Below, one piece after another: positions 1 through 7,618 of a stretch of 32,681 nucleotides of DNA (positions within the stretch are counted from its first letter, which is position 1; each line of letters opens with the position of its first letter). The position numbers were made by a program, and so were the translations under genes. The stretch comes from Arthrobacter sp. B2a2-09 (GTDB lineage: Bacteria; Actinomycetota; Actinomycetes; Actinomycetales; Micrococcaceae). Under the pieces are notes generated by a model, which saw only the letters and a list, made by a program, of their open reading frames with translations, ran no database searches and was not told the origin of the DNA. The stretch covers positions 1 through 32,681 of the forward strand of contig NZ_JAMXIC010000037.1 of NCBI RefSeq assembly GCF_027587375.1, given 5' to 3'.

Positions 1-206
1 CCCGCATAATCGAAGGTCACACCCCGGTCCAAGAAGGTCCGCGCCATCGACTCCGCACGGGCGCTCACATCGGCAAGCGAAAGCTCGCGGAGTGCGCCGT
101 CCACCTGGCCGTAGGATTTTCGGGCAACGGTGCCTGGGGCGAACATTTCGTCGTAGGCGCCGGAACGGGCGGCGGCCTCGGAGTAATCCCGGAATAGCTC
201 TGACAT
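1..206 (-). CDS. Circularly permuted type 2 ATP-grasp protein (N-terminal fragment)
   Basis: Only the first 68 codons are present; the gene runs off the left edge. The product begins MSELFRDYSEAAARSG and continues with YDEMFAPGTVARKSYGQV. I recognise this as the start of the actinobacterial circularly permuted type 2 ATP-grasp family (DUF404/DUF407 type). These proteins are predicted ATP-dependent ligases, usually encoded beside an alpha-E domain protein and a transglutaminase-like protease; those would lie outside the window. The ATG at 204-206 fits the known N terminus of the family, but the only purine-rich stretch upstream (AAAAGGTGA on the minus strand) is unusually far from it. The gene diverges from the yeiH homologue. 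Family assignment is from recall of the N terminus alone, since no catalytic motif is included. Confidence 0.65.
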   Translation of the reverse strand, partial: MSELFRDYSEAAARSGAYDEMFAPGTVARKSYGQVDGALRELSLADVSARAESMARTFLDRGVTFDYA

Positions 207-235
207 GGGATTCAGACAATCACCTTTTCGATTAC

Positions 236-252
236 GAACGCATTTCGCGTTC
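236..252. promoter_or_regulatory. Inverted repeat in the ATP-grasp/yeiH divergent spacer
   Basis: The spacer holds GAACGC-atttc-GCGTTC, a perfect 6-bp dyad with a 5-bp centre. The octamer CGCATTTC inside it recurs at 285-292, nearer the yeiH start. Two copies of one motif between divergent genes suggest a regulator site, but no regulator gene is adjacent. This is an inference from symmetry only. Confidence 0.3.
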
Positions 253-319
253 TGCATGTTGCGACAACAGGTGTGAACCCGTTTCGCATTTCAACGCTTG
301 CATGCATCAAGGTTGACGA

Positions 320-1363
320 ATGCACCCCAATCGTTTCCCGGCCCCCGTCTCCCGATTGGGAGCCGGGATTGTCATCGCAGTGGCAGCCACTGGACTTGCC
401 TTCAGTGTCCATGCCCTGCTTCCCCCCATTCCTGCCATGACAGCGGCTGTAGCGCTGGGTTTGTTAGCTGCAAATATACCGGGCACGGCGGCATGGGCTG
501 CCGGACGCGCCCGCCCGGGCCTGGACTTCGCCGGCAAGCACCACATGCGGGCGGGCATCGTGCTGCTGGGCTTGAAGGTCAGCGTTGTCGATGTGCTCGA
601 CCTTGGCTGGTTTGCGCTCGTCCTGATTGCCGCCGTCGTCCTGCTCAGTTTCGCCGGCACGTATGGCCTGGCCCGTCTGGTGAAGCTTCCGCGCGAAGGC
701 GCCTTGCTGATAGCAACAGGCTTCTCCATTTGCGGCGCCTCGGCGATTGGAGCAATGGCCGCGGTGCGCCGCATCAAACACCAGGACACCGTCCTGCCCG
801 TTGCCCTGGTGACCCTTTGCGGGACGCTCGCCATCGGCGTCCTGCCCCTGCTCATGCACCCTTTGAGGCTGAGTCCGGAACAATTCGGCGCATGGACGGG
901 CGCCTCCGTGCACGACGTCGGCCAGGTAGTCGCGACGGCACAGACCGCCGGTCCGGTGGCGCTGGCACTCGCCGTCGTCGTGAAACTGACCCGGGTCATC
1001 CTGCTGGCCCCCATCGTTGCCGGAGCGGGCCTCACGCAACGATGGTCGATGCGGCGGAAGTCGCGCAACGGCACCGACGCGAACGACGACGACGGCAAGT
1101 TCCCGCCGATCGTCCCTCTCTTCGTGCTCGGGTTCATCGCGATGGTGGCCGTCCGTTCCTTGGGCTGGTTGAGCCCGGGCGTCCTGGATGCCGCGCGAGG
1201 ACTCCAGGACGTACTGCTCGCCTCGGCCTTGTTCGGGCTAGGTTCGGCGGTCCGGGTCCGCACGTTGTTGCGCACAGGTGGCCGTGCCGTGCTGGTTGCG
1301 CTCGGCTCCTGGTTCCTTATCGCCCTGTTGGGCTTGGGCGCCGTCTTGCTCATGATTAGATAG
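320..1363 (+). CDS. YeiH/UPF0324 family putative sulfate exporter
   Basis: A 347-residue hydrophobic protein with roughly ten membrane segments, the usual length of the Cons_hypoth698 (YeiH) family. Family hallmarks are visible: GFSICGASAI from residue 134, GASVHDVGQVVA from residue 194, and VVKLTRV shortly after. Members are annotated as putative sulfate or organosulfur exporters of the inner membrane; the substrate is not firmly established. AAGG at 309-312 lies seven bases before the ATG and supports this start. The stop is only four bases before the pepN start, so the two are probably cotranscribed. A short basic cytoplasmic loop (RRKSRNGTDANDDDGK) separates the last membrane segments. 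Confidence 0.85.
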   Translation: MHPNRFPAPVSRLGAGIVIAVAATGLAFSVHALLPPIPAMTAAVALGLLAANIPGTAAWAAGRARPGLDFAGKHHMRAGIVLLGLKVSVVDVLDLGWFALVLIAAVVLLSFAGTYGLARLVKLPREGALLIATGFSICGASAIGAMAAVRRIKHQDTVLPVALVTLCGTLAIGVLPLLMHPLRLSPEQFGAWTGASVHDVGQVVATAQTAGPVALALAVVVKLTRVILLAPIVAGAGLTQRWSMRRKSRNGTDANDDDGKFPPIVPLFVLGFIAMVAVRSLGWLSPGVLDAARGLQDVLLASALFGLGSAVRVRTLLRTGGRAVLVALGSWFLIALLGLGAVLLMIR

Positions 1364-1367
1364 CTGG

Positions 1368-4007
1368 GTGTCGAATCACAACTTGGCGCGCGCTGAGGCC
1401 GCCACCCGTTCAGCCTTGATCAACACCCACAGCTACGATGTCTCCCTTGACGTCCGCGAAGCCGCCGATGTGGGCGTGCCGGGGTACACAAGCCGCAGCG
1501 TCATCAACTTTTCCGCCGAACCTGGTTCGTCCACGTTCCTGGATTTCATCCACGGTGGCGTACACAGTGTCTTCCTCAACGGAAAAGGACTCGACGTCGC
1601 CGAGGTAGTGGACGGCGACAGGATCCGCCTCAACAATCTCCAGGCTGAAAACCAGGTCACGGTCACCGGAACCGCCCTTTACAGCCGGTCGGGAGAGGGC
1701 ATGCACCGCTTCGTCGATCCCGCCGACGGACAGTGCTACCTCTACACTCAATACGAACCGGCGGATGCCCGCCGCGTCTTCGCGAATTTCGAACAACCGG
1801 ACCTGAAGGCCGAATTCACCTTCCACGTCATGGCGCCTTCCCTTTGGCAGGTGGCCTCCAACGGCTCCGAGGTGGCCCGGACGCAACTGAGCAGCGACCC
1901 TGCCACGAGCCGCTGGGACTTCGCTACGACCAAGCGGATGTCCACCTACATCACCACCGTCCTCGCCGGTCCCTATTTCCGCGCCACGGATCACTGGAGC
2001 AAGACGCTCGACGACGGGAGCAGCCTTGAGGTTCCGCTGGCGCTTTATTGCCGCGCATCCATGCAGGAGTCCTTCGATGCCGCGGAGCTTTTCCGGCTGA
2101 CGAAGAACGGCTTGGACTTCTTCAACGATCTCTTCGACTATCCGTACCCCTGGGGGAAGTACGATCAGGCGTTCGTGCCCGAGTACAACCTTGGTGCCAT
2201 GGAAAATCCCGGCCTCGTCACGTTCACGGAGAAATACGTCTTCACCTCGCGGGCCACCGATGCCCAGTACCAAGCCCGCGCCAACACCCTCATGCACGAG
2301 ATGGCCCACATGTGGTTCGGAGACCTCGTGACCATGACTTGGTGGGATGATCTCTGGCTCAAGGAATCCTTCGCCGACTACATGGGTACCCTCGGCGTGG
2401 ACAAGGCCACGGACTGGGACAGCGCCTGGGTGAATTTCGCGAACAAGCGCAAGTCCTGGGCATACCTGCAGGACCAGTTGCCAACGACCCACCCGATCGT
2501 CGCGGACATTCCCGACCTGGAAGCTGCCAAGCAGAACTTCGACGGCATTACCTATGCCAAGGGCGCATCCGTCCTCAAGCAATTGGTGGCCTACGTCGGC
2601 TTCGAGGCGTTCATTGCCGGCTCGCGGCGCTACTTCAGGGATCACGAGTACGGCAACACCTCACTCGCCGACCTTCTCGAAGCCCTGGGCACAGCATCGG
2701 GCCGGGACCTTGGAACCTGGGCCCGGCAATGGCTGCAGACCTCGGGGATCTCTACCATTGCGGCCGAGATCTCCGGGAGCGACGATGCCATGGAGGCGGT
2801 CACCCTGCATCAGGACTCCGTGGACCCCATCACGGGCAAGCAAGAACACCGGCCACACAGGCTCAGGATCGGTCTCTACAACTTTGACGACGGCGGCCAG
2901 TTGCTCCGCACTGAGGGCATCGAGCTCGACGTCGACGGCGCCGACACCACCGTAGGGGCACTCGCGGGAAGGCCGCGCCCGGCCCTCCTTCTCGTCAACG
3001 ACGAGGACCTCAGCTATGCCAAGGTCCGCCTGGATGCGGGATCCGAGGCGACAGTGCGTTCCTCCTTGGACCGCTTCAGCGATCCCATGGCCCGGGCCTT
3101 GTGCTGGACGGCCCTGTGGGATTCAGCGCGCGACGCCGTTACCCCGGCGGCGCTGTACGTCGCCGCCGTCGAACGCTTCGCCCCGGCCGAGTCAGGAATC
3201 GGCGTCCTCCTCAACGTTCTGGGCAACGCGGTGACCGCCGTCGAGCGTTACGTCCCGGCCCCGCAACGGAATGAGGTCCGGGAGAGCCTGATGGCGAGCA
3301 GCGCGATGCAGCTGAGAGCCTCCGAGCCGGGTTCGGACCAGCAACTCGCGTGGGCCAGGACCCTGGCTGAGTTGTCGCGCCATGATGGCGCTTACGTCGA
3401 GTTCCTCCGCGGCATCCTCTCCGGCAGCGTCACGGTGGACGGCCTGACGGTGGACGCGGATCTCCGGTGGAGCCTGTGGCAGGCACTCGCAGCCAACGGA
3501 GCAGCCGCGCTATCGGAACTGGATGCCGAACTCGCCCTGGACCACACCGCGGCCGGACGCGAAGGCCATGCACTGGCCGCAGCTGCCCGTCCAGATGCCG
3601 CCGTCAAGACGGCCGCATGGCATGCCGCAGTCAACGACGCTGAGCTTTCCAACGAGATCCTGAGCGCGACAATCGCAGGTTTCTCCCTCGCCCCGTCCGG
3701 GCTCTTGGACGGCTTCACGGAACCGTACTTCGATTGCCTGGAGGATATCTGGCAATCCCGAAGCATCGAGATCGCGGGCCGGATTGTGCGGGGCCTGTTC
3801 CCCTCGGCACAGGATCTGCCGGCCGGGATGGCACCGGAAGATCATCCGGTGCTTCGGCGCACGGACGATTGGCTTGCTGCCCACACGGCAGCTCCGCGCG
3901 CGCTCCGGCGCATCGTCATTGAGCAGCGAAGCCATTTGTTCCGCGCCCTGACGGCCCAATCCGCCGGTGCTTCGCAACAAGAAGCTGTAGCGCTGCAGCA
4001 GGACTGA
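1368..4007 (+). CDS. pepN: Aminopeptidase N (M1 family zinc metallopeptidase)
   Basis: An 879-residue cytoplasmic aminopeptidase that removes N-terminal residues from peptides. The substrate-recognition motif GAMEN is at residues 276-280. The zinc site is HEMAH at 310-314 with the third ligand Glu333, the canonical HExxH-x18-E spacing. Tyr396 in GITYAKG is in the expected place of the transition-state tyrosine. The C-terminal half (from about residue 530) is the helical ERAP1-like domain, ending in an Ala/Gln-rich tail. Length matches the actinobacterial enzymes of about 850-870 residues. The start is GTG, chosen because MSNHNLARAEAATRSAL is the typical family N terminus; no strong ribosome site precedes it, so expression may depend on coupling to the upstream gene four bases away. 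Confidence 0.95.
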   Translation: MSNHNLARAEAATRSALINTHSYDVSLDVREAADVGVPGYTSRSVINFSAEPGSSTFLDFIHGGVHSVFLNGKGLDVAEVVDGDRIRLNNLQAENQVTVTGTALYSRSGEGMHRFVDPADGQCYLYTQYEPADARRVFANFEQPDLKAEFTFHVMAPSLWQVASNGSEVARTQLSSDPATSRWDFATTKRMSTYITTVLAGPYFRATDHWSKTLDDGSSLEVPLALYCRASMQESFDAAELFRLTKNGLDFFNDLFDYPYPWGKYDQAFVPEYNLGAMENPGLVTFTEKYVFTSRATDAQYQARANTLMHEMAHMWFGDLVTMTWWDDLWLKESFADYMGTLGVDKATDWDSAWVNFANKRKSWAYLQDQLPTTHPIVADIPDLEAAKQNFDGITYAKGASVLKQLVAYVGFEAFIAGSRRYFRDHEYGNTSLADLLEALGTASGRDLGTWARQWLQTSGISTIAAEISGSDDAMEAVTLHQDSVDPITGKQEHRPHRLRIGLYNFDDGGQLLRTEGIELDVDGADTTVGALAGRPRPALLLVNDEDLSYAKVRLDAGSEATVRSSLDRFSDPMARALCWTALWDSARDAVTPAALYVAAVERFAPAESGIGVLLNVLGNAVTAVERYVPAPQRNEVRESLMASSAMQLRASEPGSDQQLAWARTLAELSRHDGAYVEFLRGILSGSVTVDGLTVDADLRWSLWQALAANGAAALSELDAELALDHTAAGREGHALAAAARPDAAVKTAAWHAAVNDAELSNEILSATIAGFSLAPSGLLDGFTEPYFDCLEDIWQSRSIEIAGRIVRGLFPSAQDLPAGMAPEDHPVLRRTDDWLAAHTAAPRALRRIVIEQRSHLFRALTAQSAGASQQEAVALQQD

Positions 4008-4125
4008 CGCAGGAGCCGGCGATCCGGCGTTGACGAGCTGGCCTTTGAACCAAGGAGATCGCCGACATCGTCTTTAGATGCAAAGCCCGGCGCTCCGCAT
4101 GGGCCTTTTCCTGAGGACGGTTACC

Positions 4126-4551
4126 ATGAAGATTCCTCGCCCCGTGCTTGCCGTGGCAGCGCTGGGCACCAGCCTATTGCTCGGCGGCTGCTTCGGCGGA
4201 CAGCCCGCCGCTCCCGCCCCTGCAACCCCACCGGCGAGCACAACGCCCGCTCCAAGCCCGCTGGCACCTTCGCCGAAGGTGACCACCGGGACTTCCCCCA
4301 CGCCGTCGACCTCGCCGACAGTTCCACCAGCCGCAGTCCCGCCGCCGGCGGTTCCACCCCCTGTGCAGGCGCCACCCGCTGTAGTTCCGCCAGCGGTCGT
4401 TCCGCCACCGGTACAGGCGCCACCGCCGATGGTCCGGCCTCCAGCACCGGCGCCACCCCACATGATTCCGCCGCCCCCGCGGCACCCCAATGGCGGCGAC
4501 CGCGACGGCGACGATAACGGTGGACCGGACGACGGCGATGGAAACCGGTAG
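4126..4551 (+). CDS. Small proline/alanine-rich lipoprotein
   Basis: A 141-residue secreted protein of unknown function. The signal peptide MKIPRPVLAVAALGTSLLLG ends in the lipobox LGGC with Cys22 as the lipidation site. The mature part is almost entirely Pro, Ala, Val and Thr, with PPVQAPP occurring twice, and ends in an Asp/Gly-rich tail (GDRDGDDNGGPDDGDG). This looks like a flexible wall-spanning linker with no folded domain. I use the ATG at 4126, because GAGGA lies eight bases upstream and the signal peptide begins there; an in-frame ATG at 4078 would add 16 residues unlike a signal sequence. Its end overlaps the next lipoprotein gene by 14 bases. Confidence 0.7.
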   Translation: MKIPRPVLAVAALGTSLLLGGCFGGQPAAPAPATPPASTTPAPSPLAPSPKVTTGTSPTPSTSPTVPPAAVPPPAVPPPVQAPPAVVPPAVVPPPVQAPPPMVRPPAPAPPHMIPPPPRHPNGGDRDGDDNGGPDDGDGNR

Positions 4552-5188
4552 CGCGCCGGCCCGCCACAGAACAACGCTGTTCGACGGGCTCTCGCTGGGC
4601 ACAGCTACTGCTCTGGGCACAGCTGCGGCAATGATGGCCGTCGCAGCTTGCGGTTCCGCAGTTCAAAGCCCGGCGCCTCGCACCGTTCAATCCGCGGAAG
4701 CGCCGTTCGCGTGGTTCAACGCGGCACCTGCCCCGGCAGGGTGGAAAACCATGGATCTTCCAGATGGCACCGGGGTCCTTTCAATCCCACCCGATGCCAG
4801 TGCTGCGCAAAGCGACCCCGGCAGCGTAGCCGCAACTGTCTCGTCTTCAACGGGCGAACTGCGGATATACCTCAACGCCACACCCCGGCAGGGCAGCGAG
4901 TCGCTGGACAACTGGAACACCTTCCGGCTCGATCACCTGGCGGACGAGAATTCCTCGTCACCCACCAAAATCGGGGACCGTACCGGGATGGCTTTCCGCG
5001 GAGGCATGGGTTCCTGCGTGGACGACAGCTACGTGACCCACGTCGGCAACAACCGTTACCGCGAGATAGCTTGCCTCGTAGCGGGCAGCCGGGGCAGCAG
5101 CGTACTCATCGTGGCGGCTCCCGCCGATTCATGGCCGCTCTACGGTCCGGTCCTGGAACAGGCAGTGAATGCGTATCGGGCGGAGTAA
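4538..5188 (+). CDS. Predicted lipoprotein of unknown function
   Basis: A 216-residue product. An arginine-containing n-region is followed by a hydrophobic stretch ending in the lipobox VAAC with Cys38. The mature domain has mixed alpha/beta character, begins near APAGWKTMDLPDG and carries two more cysteines (GSCVDD and EIACLV) that could form a disulfide outside the cell. I do not recognise the family. The ATG at 4538 overlaps the end of the preceding lipoprotein gene by 14 bases, which suggests translational coupling; the frame stays open to 4490, but the extra residues (MAATATATITVDR) look like a shadow of the upstream gene. It is convergent with the lipoate ligase gene. Confidence 0.65.
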   Translation: METGSAPARHRTTLFDGLSLGTATALGTAAAMMAVAACGSAVQSPAPRTVQSAEAPFAWFNAAPAPAGWKTMDLPDGTGVLSIPPDASAAQSDPGSVAATVSSSTGELRIYLNATPRQGSESLDNWNTFRLDHLADENSSSPTKIGDRTGMAFRGGMGSCVDDSYVTHVGNNRYREIACLVAGSRGSSVLIVAAPADSWPLYGPVLEQAVNAYRAE

Positions 5189-5192
5189 GTAG

Positions 5193-5233
5193 GGAACACC
5201 GGTAGTTAAGGAACACAGGTAGTCAGGGAACAC
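5193..5233. repeat. 17-bp tandem repeat, about 2.4 copies
   Basis: GGAACAC begins at 5193, 5210 and 5227, exactly 17 bases apart. The first two copies read GGAACACCGGTAGTTAA and GGAACACAGGTAGTCAG; the third keeps only the start. The repeat fills the gap between two convergent genes, and the last copy encodes the C-terminal residues of the lipoate ligase homologue. Confidence 0.75.
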
Positions 5234-6311
5234 GGTGCAGCCATTCTTCGGTACCGAACTTTGACTGCACCCGTTCCCGGGCTGTTGCCAATTCGGCGTC
5301 GGTGATGCGGGACTCCGTGGCGCCGTAGCGCTCGGTGAAGACCTCCTGCATGGCTTTGATGATCTCCGTCCGCGCCAGGCCGGTTTGCCGGCGGAGTGGA
5401 TCCACGCGCTTCTTTGCACTGCGGGTGCCTTTGTCGGAAAGCTTTTCCTTGCCGATGCGCAAGACCTCCACCATTTTGTCGGCGTCGATGTCGTAGCTCA
5501 TGGTGACGTGGTGCAGCATCCCGCCGTTGGCGAGGCGCTTTTGCGCGGCGCCGCCGATCTTGCCTTGCTCGGTGGCGATGTCATTGAGCGGAACGTAGAA
5601 CGCGGTAATGCCCAGTTTTTCCAGGGCAGCCATGACCCACGCGTCCAGGAACGCATAGGAATCGGCAAAGCTGATGCCATCCACCAGGCTCTGCGGCACA
5701 TAGAGCGAATAGGTGATGCAATTTCCGGCCTCCATGAACATCGCTCCCCCGCCGCTGATACGGCGGACCACCGTGATGCCGTGTCGGGCGACGCCGTCGG
5801 GATCCACCTCGTTGCGGAAAGACTGGAAGCTGCCGATCACCACGGACGGCTCTTCCCAGTCCCAGAAGCGCAGTGTGGGGTTGCGGAGCCCGGCCCCGAC
5901 CTGTTCGGTGAGGACCTCGTCCAACGCTACGTTGAGGTGCGTGGGAAGGACCGACGGCGGGATGACCTCCCATTGGTGGTCCGCCCACCCGCTGGCCTTG
6001 GACAATGCCCTGCGGACAGCAACGGCGACGGCGTCGGCGGAAAAGCCGAACAGGACCGTTTCGGCGGGCAATGCGGCGGTGACGGCAGCAGAGATCTCTG
6101 CCGGCGTCGAACTTTCCGGAAGGCCCGTGAGCGCCCGGTTGATCTCCACCAGGGCCTCGTCCGGTTCCAGGAAGAAGTCGCCGCTCAGCGAGACGTGCGC
6201 GAACCGCCCGTCCACGACGTCGAGGTCAACCACCACGAGTTTTCCGCCGGGGACCTTGTATTCGCCATGGAGCCGGGGACCGTCGTGTTGAAATGCCATG
6301 CTGGAAGTCAT
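5223..6311 (-). CDS. Lipoate-protein ligase A family protein with N-terminal accessory domain
   Basis: A 362-residue homologue of LplA, which activates lipoate with ATP and attaches it to lipoyl domains of 2-oxoacid dehydrogenases and GcvH. The catalytic biotinyl/lipoyl-ligase domain occupies about residues 105-362. It has VVRRISGGGAMFMEAGN (the RRxSGGG..GN motif) and KIGGAAQKR, which contains the conserved lysine. Residues 1-95 (HGEYKVPGGKLVVVDL, then SLSGDFFLEP) resemble the accessory domain normally found at the C terminus of E. coli-type LplA, so the domain order is reversed. I chose the ATG at 6309-6311 because GGCAGG lies nine bases upstream; another ATG is at 6318-6320. Octanoyl, lipoyl or biotin-type specificity cannot be told from sequence. 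Confidence 0.8.
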   Translation of the reverse strand: MTSSMAFQHDGPRLHGEYKVPGGKLVVVDLDVVDGRFAHVSLSGDFFLEPDEALVEINRALTGLPESSTPAEISAAVTAALPAETVLFGFSADAVAVAVRRALSKASGWADHQWEVIPPSVLPTHLNVALDEVLTEQVGAGLRNPTLRFWDWEEPSVVIGSFQSFRNEVDPDGVARHGITVVRRISGGGAMFMEAGNCITYSLYVPQSLVDGISFADSYAFLDAWVMAALEKLGITAFYVPLNDIATEQGKIGGAAQKRLANGGMLHHVTMSYDIDADKMVEVLRIGKEKLSDKGTRSAKKRVDPLRRQTGLARTEIIKAMQEVFTERYGATESRITDAELATARERVQSKFGTEEWLHRVP

Positions 6312-6335
6312 GGTTTCCATCCTGCCGGAAAACGC

Positions 6336-6376
6336 AAAAGCCCGCAGCCGCCGAAGGTACGACGGGTGCGGGCTTT
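6336..6376 (-). terminator. Rho-independent terminator of rpmE
   Basis: On the minus strand AAAGCCCGCA pairs with TGCGGGCTTT across a loop of about 20 bases and ends in a short T run. It lies 25 bases after the rpmE stop and just before the lipoate ligase start. Confidence 0.8.
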
Positions 6377-6401
6377 CACAGAAGCTTGGAGGTGAAGTTG
6401 A

Positions 6402-6659
6402 TTACTTCTTGCCGCCGAAGCCCTTGAAGCGAGCGTTGAAGCGCTCGACGCGGCCTGCAGAGTCCATGATGCGCTGCTTGCCCGTGTAGAACGGGTGGGA
6501 CTCCGAGGAGATTTCGACGTCGATGACCGGGTAGGTGTTGCCGTCTTCCCACTCGATGGTCTTGGAAGAAGACACGGTGGACTTGGTCAGGAACTTGACG
6601 CCGGAAGCCAGGTCGTTGAATACAACAGCTTCGTACTTCGGGTGGATATCAGACTTCAT
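6402..6659 (-). CDS. rpmE2: 50S ribosomal protein L31, type B
   Basis: An 85-residue protein beginning MKSDIHPKYEAVVF and containing SHPFYTGKQRIMDSAGRVE, the L31 signature. It contains no cysteine, so it is the zinc-free type B (C-minus) form and not the zinc-ribbon type A. In many bacteria type B L31 is induced under zinc limitation by Zur, but I find no convincing Zur box here, and this may be the only L31 of the organism. AAAAGG lies at suitable spacing before the ATG. A TATGAT -10 box at 6765-6770 would give a 5' leader of about 100 nt holding a hairpin next to the ribosome site. A strong terminator follows. Confidence 0.95.
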   Translation of the reverse strand: MKSDIHPKYEAVVFNDLASGVKFLTKSTVSSSKTIEWEDGNTYPVIDVEISSESHPFYTGKQRIMDSAGRVERFNARFKGFGGKK

Positions 6660-6663
6660 AATG

Positions 6664-6770
6664 GGACCTTTTGTTCACGCAGCTGGATTTTGCCAGCTGC
6701 CAGGTATGAATGGAGGTGGTCCGTTGCTGTCATTTGCACATTTCAGCGGTCGGGCCAACAACCAATCATA
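6664..6770 (-). promoter_or_regulatory. Candidate L31 mRNA leader with -10 box
   Basis: On the minus strand a -10 box TATGAT (6765-6770) precedes a leader of about 100 nt. Near the gene, GCAGCTGG and CCAGCTGC (6679-6686 and 6693-6700) form a perfect 8-bp hairpin with a 6-nt loop. Outside it, GGACC (6718-6722) can pair with GGTCC (6664-6668), which overlaps the ribosome site AAAAGGTCC. The structure could therefore hide the start region, as ribosomal-protein leaders do. L31 leader families are known in Actinobacteria, but I cannot test this one against their models. Confidence 0.5.
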
Positions 6771-6800
6771 GCGGAAGCGGCGGGGCCATACGAACCGAGG

Positions 6801-7610
6801 TCAGCCGCGCGGGCGCAACTCCCAGAAAGCCACCGCGGAAGCGGCGGCGACGTTGAGTGAGTCGACGCCGGCCCGCATGGGAATCTTTACCGCGAGGTCG
6901 ACGGCGGCGAGCGTCTCCGGGCTCATGCCCGCGCCTTCGGTACCGAGCACGAGGGCGAGTTTTCCGGGGTTGCTCGCGGCAAGGGCGTCGAGGTCCACAG
7001 CGTCATCAGTCAGCTCCATGGCAGCGACGGTGAAGCCCTGCTCCTTCAGCCGTTCAAGATCGCCCGGCCAGGACTCCAGCCGTGCCCAGGGAACCTGGAA
7101 CACGGTGCCCATGCTCACCCGGACGCTGCGACGATACAGGGGGTCCCCGCAGCGCGGGGACACGAGCACGGCATCCACCCCGAGCGCCGCCGCGGAACGG
7201 AAGATGGCGCCGACGTTCGTGTGGTCGACGATGTCTTCGAGTACAGCCACGCGGTGTGTCCCGGCGAGAAGTTCCTCGAGGGGCACCGGTACGGGGCGAT
7301 GCATGGCAGCCATGGCACCCCGATGTAGGTGGAATCCGGTGATTTCCTCAAGCAGGGAAGCCTTGCCGATGTAGACCGGCACCTCGGGGAACTGCTGGAA
7401 AACGTCGTCGAGATCTTCCAGCCACTTCTCCGCCAGGAAGAAGGAGCGGGGCCGATGGCCGGCTGCGAGGGCACGCCGCAGCACTCGTGACGACTCTGCG
7501 ATGTACATGCCCTCTGCGGGCTCGCGGAGCTTGCGGAGGTGGACATCTGTCAGTTGTGTGTAGTCGGCAACGCGCGGGTCGTCAGCGGTTTCGAGGTAGT
7601 GGAAAGTCAC
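6801..7610 (-). CDS. TrmH/SpoU family RNA 2'-O-methyltransferase
   Basis: A 269-residue SPOUT-class enzyme that transfers methyl from S-adenosylmethionine to a ribose 2'-OH of rRNA or tRNA. The three SpoU motifs are present: VDHTNVGAIFRSAAALG, LALVLGTEGAGM and IPMRAGVDSLNVAAASAVAF. An N-terminal substrate-binding extension of about 100 residues precedes the knot domain, as in RlmB/TsnR-like members, so the target is probably rRNA, though the site is unknown. The start is the GTG at 7608-7610 with AGGA six bases upstream; the frame stays open much further upstream, but that is overlap with the next gene in another frame. It is the last gene of a minus-strand trio, eight bases after the permease gene. 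Confidence 0.85.
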   Translation of the reverse strand: MTFHYLETADDPRVADYTQLTDVHLRKLREPAEGMYIAESSRVLRRALAAGHRPRSFFLAEKWLEDLDDVFQQFPEVPVYIGKASLLEEITGFHLHRGAMAAMHRPVPVPLEELLAGTHRVAVLEDIVDHTNVGAIFRSAAALGVDAVLVSPRCGDPLYRRSVRVSMGTVFQVPWARLESWPGDLERLKEQGFTVAAMELTDDAVDLDALAASNPGKLALVLGTEGAGMSPETLAAVDLAVKIPMRAGVDSLNVAAASAVAFWELRPRG

Positions 7611-7618
7611 GGGGGTTC

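Noticed and set aside
1410..2645. Long minus-strand open frame opposite pepN
   Set aside because: It is antisense to a clear M1 peptidase gene with intact motifs, and its translation shows no family features. High GC content makes such shadows common.
6660..6770. Zur box controlling type B L31
   Set aside because: I looked for the AT-rich palindrome typical of Zur sites and found none; the symmetry present is a GC-rich hairpin better explained as mRNA structure.
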